Assembly (NCBI GenBank): GCA_944548615.1
Contig: OX155954.1
Coordinates: 5,514,924 to 5,578,923, forward strand
Origin: Micropterix aruncella
Taxonomy: Eukaryota; Arthropoda; Insecta; Lepidoptera; Micropterigidae
Reading direction: 5' to 3'
DNA: 64,000 bases
Position numbers and translations under genes: made by a program. Of this stretch, positions 61,090 through 64,000 are shown piece by piece. The notes under the pieces are model-generated. The model did not search any database. It was not told the origin of the DNA and was given only the letters and a program-made list of their open reading frames with translations. Each line of letters begins with the position of its first letter. Positions within the stretch are counted from its first letter, which is position 1.

Positions 61090-61588
61090 CACACTGATGC
61101 AGTGTTGCTACATGCATCAAGGTGTACTATTTTGCGTGGTGTTCATATTATTTTGTCCACCCCCCTTTACGTTAAATCATAATGAAACTTTGAATCTGTG
61201 ATTTTAAAAAAATCCTCCCCACCCACCAACCCACCCCCGTTCGTTGACCCAAGCACATAATCACGGATGCTACACACATTATAGACGATGGTCTATTTTT
61301 AACTTAGCAACAGACGATGGTCTATTTTTAACTCATATACGCCACTTCGCGCTGCAACCCTCGGACCACGAGATATATACGTATGTCAATATGTGTATGC
61401 AACAACAGCGTCAAATCGCTCGTCTTTTCTTAGTATAATGACGTTTTTTCTTAGTTTAATGTTAAAATTGTTGATTATTTAATCACAGCGCCTTTTAGTC
61501 GAAAATCCGTCAATCTCGTTACTACTACACACTAGTCAAAATCCCACAAATCTGAGTAAGTACTCAGGGTGGATTAAAGTTTAGGAGA
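61090..61588. other. Non-coding stretch
   Basis: AGACGATGGTCTATTTTTAA occurs twice (about 61283 and 61312), a ~29-bp tandem duplication. A run of C-rich words lies at 61215-61240. No gene recognised. Confidence 0.4.
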
Positions 61589-61591
61589 CAA

Positions 61592-61891
61592 TGGGCCCGA
61601 TTGCGTTTCTTTGTGAACTAAAACTAAATTAGTCCAAGCGAACGAGACAGAGCAATACGTTAAAGCGGAATATGAAACGAACGATCGTCGATAAATACAA
61701 CCTTCCGAACTTATACTCATTCGAATAAATTCGAGCATATTTCGTGCGGTGTAAGATTTGACCTTGGCGGGCAGTTTTAGTGCGAAAAAGTGACAACCCG
61801 GTCATCTCACACTCCGCTCTAGCGTATTGTCCTGTCTCGTTCACACGGACAATTTACGATTTTAGTTCACGAAGAAACGCAATCGAGCCCA
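61592..61891 (-). mobile_element. Foldback MITE T, copy 3, reverse
   Basis: TGGGCCCGATTGCGTTTCTT at the left and AACGCAATCGAGCCCA at the right. Inner blocks run in the opposite order to 51012-51291, so it is inverted. Minus-strand frames resembling those in copy 2 reflect repeat identity, not a gene. Confidence 0.85.
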
Positions 61892-61894
61892 ATG

Positions 61895-62600
61895 TCGCAT
61901 AGAACACACGGTAACAAATAGCCGATACTTCATTTTAGTCGTTCGTCTAGATTCCAAAAAGCAGAGAAAGTGATCAAATGCCAACGAATCGAGAGTCCCA
62001 AATCAATAAAAAGAGCATATATTCCGAGAACGAGCGCAATCGAAAGCGACAATCGACGACCCGACGCGACGCACGGTGTCCCTAATGGCGGCAAACTCGG
62101 CCCATTCATTAAGAGAATGTATGGAAAGTGGAAAGAAGTGGGCATTATCTACTTGACGATTGCAATCTTACCCATAATATAATAGTATTGCGCGCGAGGC
62201 TGGCAAGCCGGTGCATTTCCCCGCCGCCTGGGAAAATGCCGCGCGCACAGCACAGCCAGGAATTTAAACTTGCACAATGGACACTTTTCACAGTATTGTG
62301 GCGCGGCTGCTGCAGGGGGAAAAACTAGCCGAAGCATGTGCGAAAAAGAACTCGGCCGATTGCGCGGAACATTTCAATTGCAGTATTACCGCTAATTTAT
62401 TGGTGTTATAAAAAGAGAATGTAGACCCGACAGATGCGGCGCTGAGAGAGAACTTTATTACAGTTACAAACAATCCGCACTGAGGGCAAGTGACCAGCCA
62501 ACCAACTGGTTTGCATATACGTCAAATCAAATCAAAATCAAACCAAATCAAATCAAGTTTCTTGTATTGAAATCACGGTTGTTTAGACAGTACGCAATAC
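61895..62600. other. Unassigned stretch, GC-rich in part
   Basis: 62050-62370 is GC-rich with CpG and lies next to no recognised gene. At 62525-62560 (CAAAT)n-type words look like a reversed LINE tail. Confidence 0.35.
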
Positions 62601-62603
62601 AGT

Positions 62604-63262
62604 GGGAGCTAATGGGACCTTGCTGAGTTGGCCATGAAGAACCATTTTGTTCAGGGTTGGTGACACTCACGGGTCAGCACCCATCCGGCTGCCTCCACGC
62701 ATGAAGTGCGAGCCCGGGCAGGACTCTGGCCTTAGGGCTAGTTTCCCTTAGGAGTCAACCTTCTGGCGCTCCTGGACGGTCTGCGCATTGTGCGGCGTAC
62801 GCCAATCAATTGTGCATTCTGACTAACAGTCGGGGGAGACTGGAAGCAGTACTGATTCCTATAGAGCGGGGGTGGTTGCTGACCTTACGGCGACTGCTCT
62901 CGAAACGACCATCAGCTACCCGATTCCGGGTGAACAGCCGGGCAAAGGATGCCGTGGTCCGCGATAGTTTCGGTTTACACCGTTTCACCGCTTCGTAAGG
63001 GAGAGGACCGCGCAAGCGACCTCGAACTCGTAACCAGTCGAGTGACCGGAGTAATCTGGTCGCAACTGGAAGTAAGGGCGCTGTAAGCCCGCTGGGTAAC
63101 ATACCTGGTTATCTCGCGGATAAGGCGTTGGCCTCTTACGGGCATGTGGCGGAGCTTGACGGTGGACTGTTTTGTCCAAGTATTCTGCGCTCACTTCACG
63201 AGAGATAGAACGACTAATCGTTAAAACTTCCTGAGGTGACGGGTTCTCCTGTTGTAGTTGAC
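62604..63262 (+). repeat. Repeat G, copy 5
   Basis: Full length (GGGAGCTAATGGGACC to GTTGTAGTTGACAACTC). Directly followed by truncated copy 6 in the same direction. Confidence 0.9.
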
Positions 63263-63268
63263 AACTCT

Positions 63269-63680
63269 ATTTGTCTCCTATAGAGGGGGGGTAGTTGTTC
63301 ACCTTACGGCGACTGCTCTTAAAACGACTAATCGGATTCCGCCGGATAAAGGACGCCGTGGTTTGCAATAGATTAGGTAGACACCGTTTCATCACTACGC
63401 AAGGAAGAAAACCGCGCAAGCGACCTCGAACCCGTAACCAGTCGGGAGATCGGAGTAATGTGGTTGCAACTGGTAGTAAGGGCGCGAGTGTCGGCCCGCA
63501 GGCTGATTAACCTGGTTATCTCGCGGTAAGGCGTTAGTCTCTTACGGGCGTGTGGGGTAACTAGACGGTGGACTATTTCGTCCTAAGTCTTCTGAGATCA
63601 CCTCACGGGAGACAGAACGATCAATATTCCGTAAAACTTCATGAGGTGACGGGTTCGTCCGTTGTAGTTGACAGCTCTAG
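63269..63680 (+). repeat. Repeat G, copy 6, 5'-truncated
   Basis: Begins in the middle of the unit at TTGTCTCCTATAGAG, continues with TTACGGCGACTGCTCTTAAA and ends GTTGTAGTTGACAGCTC. Head-to-tail with copy 5. Confidence 0.9.
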
Positions 63681-64000
63681 GACCTGTCAGGACCTAACAG
63701 GACCATCAGTGTTTCATAGTTGTCATAGTGGTAGTCTCGCATTGTTCGTAGGGCGTTTTAATTTGATCGCGGAACGTCTCGTGTCTTTACGGTACCGGTC
63801 TCATCAATTTTTACAAAAGATAAAAAGTCTCAGCATCGTCCGATCTATCATTACGCCCAGAAATCCAGCCGACATGCGACAGGCAAGCTTTTGTTTGCAC
63901 GGACAAAACGTGAAAAAGATACCGCAATAATAAATGGCTATGTGTAACGGTCGATAGCAATATAAGGCTTGGCTCTATACATTCGTAGTCGTTGTTACGT
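63681..64000. other. Non-coding edge of window
   Basis: A short GGACCTGTCA / GGACCTAACA duplication lies near 63690. Nothing else seen. Confidence 0.35.

Overview
The window looks like nuclear DNA of an insect, most likely a moth or butterfly. The DNA is A+T-rich, the one clear host gene has introns, and the rest is dominated by old transposon remains. Especially telling are small Helitrons that start TC, end CTAG and sit between A and T, many 5'-truncated LINE tails with short simple-repeat ends, and mariner and hAT relics. There are no operons, no CRISPR array and no prokaryotic gene layout.

The only convincing host coding sequence is a long exon on the minus strand (35286 down to 32575). 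It encodes the first 882 codons of a disordered, tyrosine-motif-rich protein and has a good splice acceptor and a GTAAGT donor. A 98-bp candidate next exon lies about 3 kb downstream (29640 to 29543) and is open in the phase the donor requires. No catalytic domain is visible in the window, so the product stays unnamed; the N-terminus of a Rho-GEF-type signalling protein is only a guess.

Layout. 1-9 kb: mariner relic, 223-bp Helitron, RTE-like LINE scrap, two 5S-rRNA-headed SINE copies. 9.5-10.7 kb: a LINE 3' end sitting between two (TA)n arrays. 11-12.4 kb: CpG-rich patch and a hAT relic with inverted ends. 14.2-15.6 kb: two tandem copies of a GC-rich repeat family. 15.9-24 kb: a 750-bp Helitron, LINE scraps, two small inverted-repeat elements, a 510-bp (TA)n array. 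25-29 kb: more repeats. 29.5-35.3 kb: host gene with LINE and MITE debris in its intron. 37-42.7 kb: mariner, a second 750-bp Helitron, and a three-unit array of a ~430-bp repeat split by a 1.3-kb Helitron that keeps the helicase C-terminus. 43-64 kb: LINE ends, foldback elements, MITEs, and further copies of the GC-rich and ~430-bp families.

The main interest is in repeat biology. A dispersed ~430-bp repeat behaves both as single insertions and as a tandem array. A GC-rich family has two subfamilies and head-to-tail copies. Several perfect or overlapping snap-back hairpins look like template-switch events. I found no convincing undescribed multi-gene system. Family names rest on recognised protein motifs and element ends read by eye; no database search was run.
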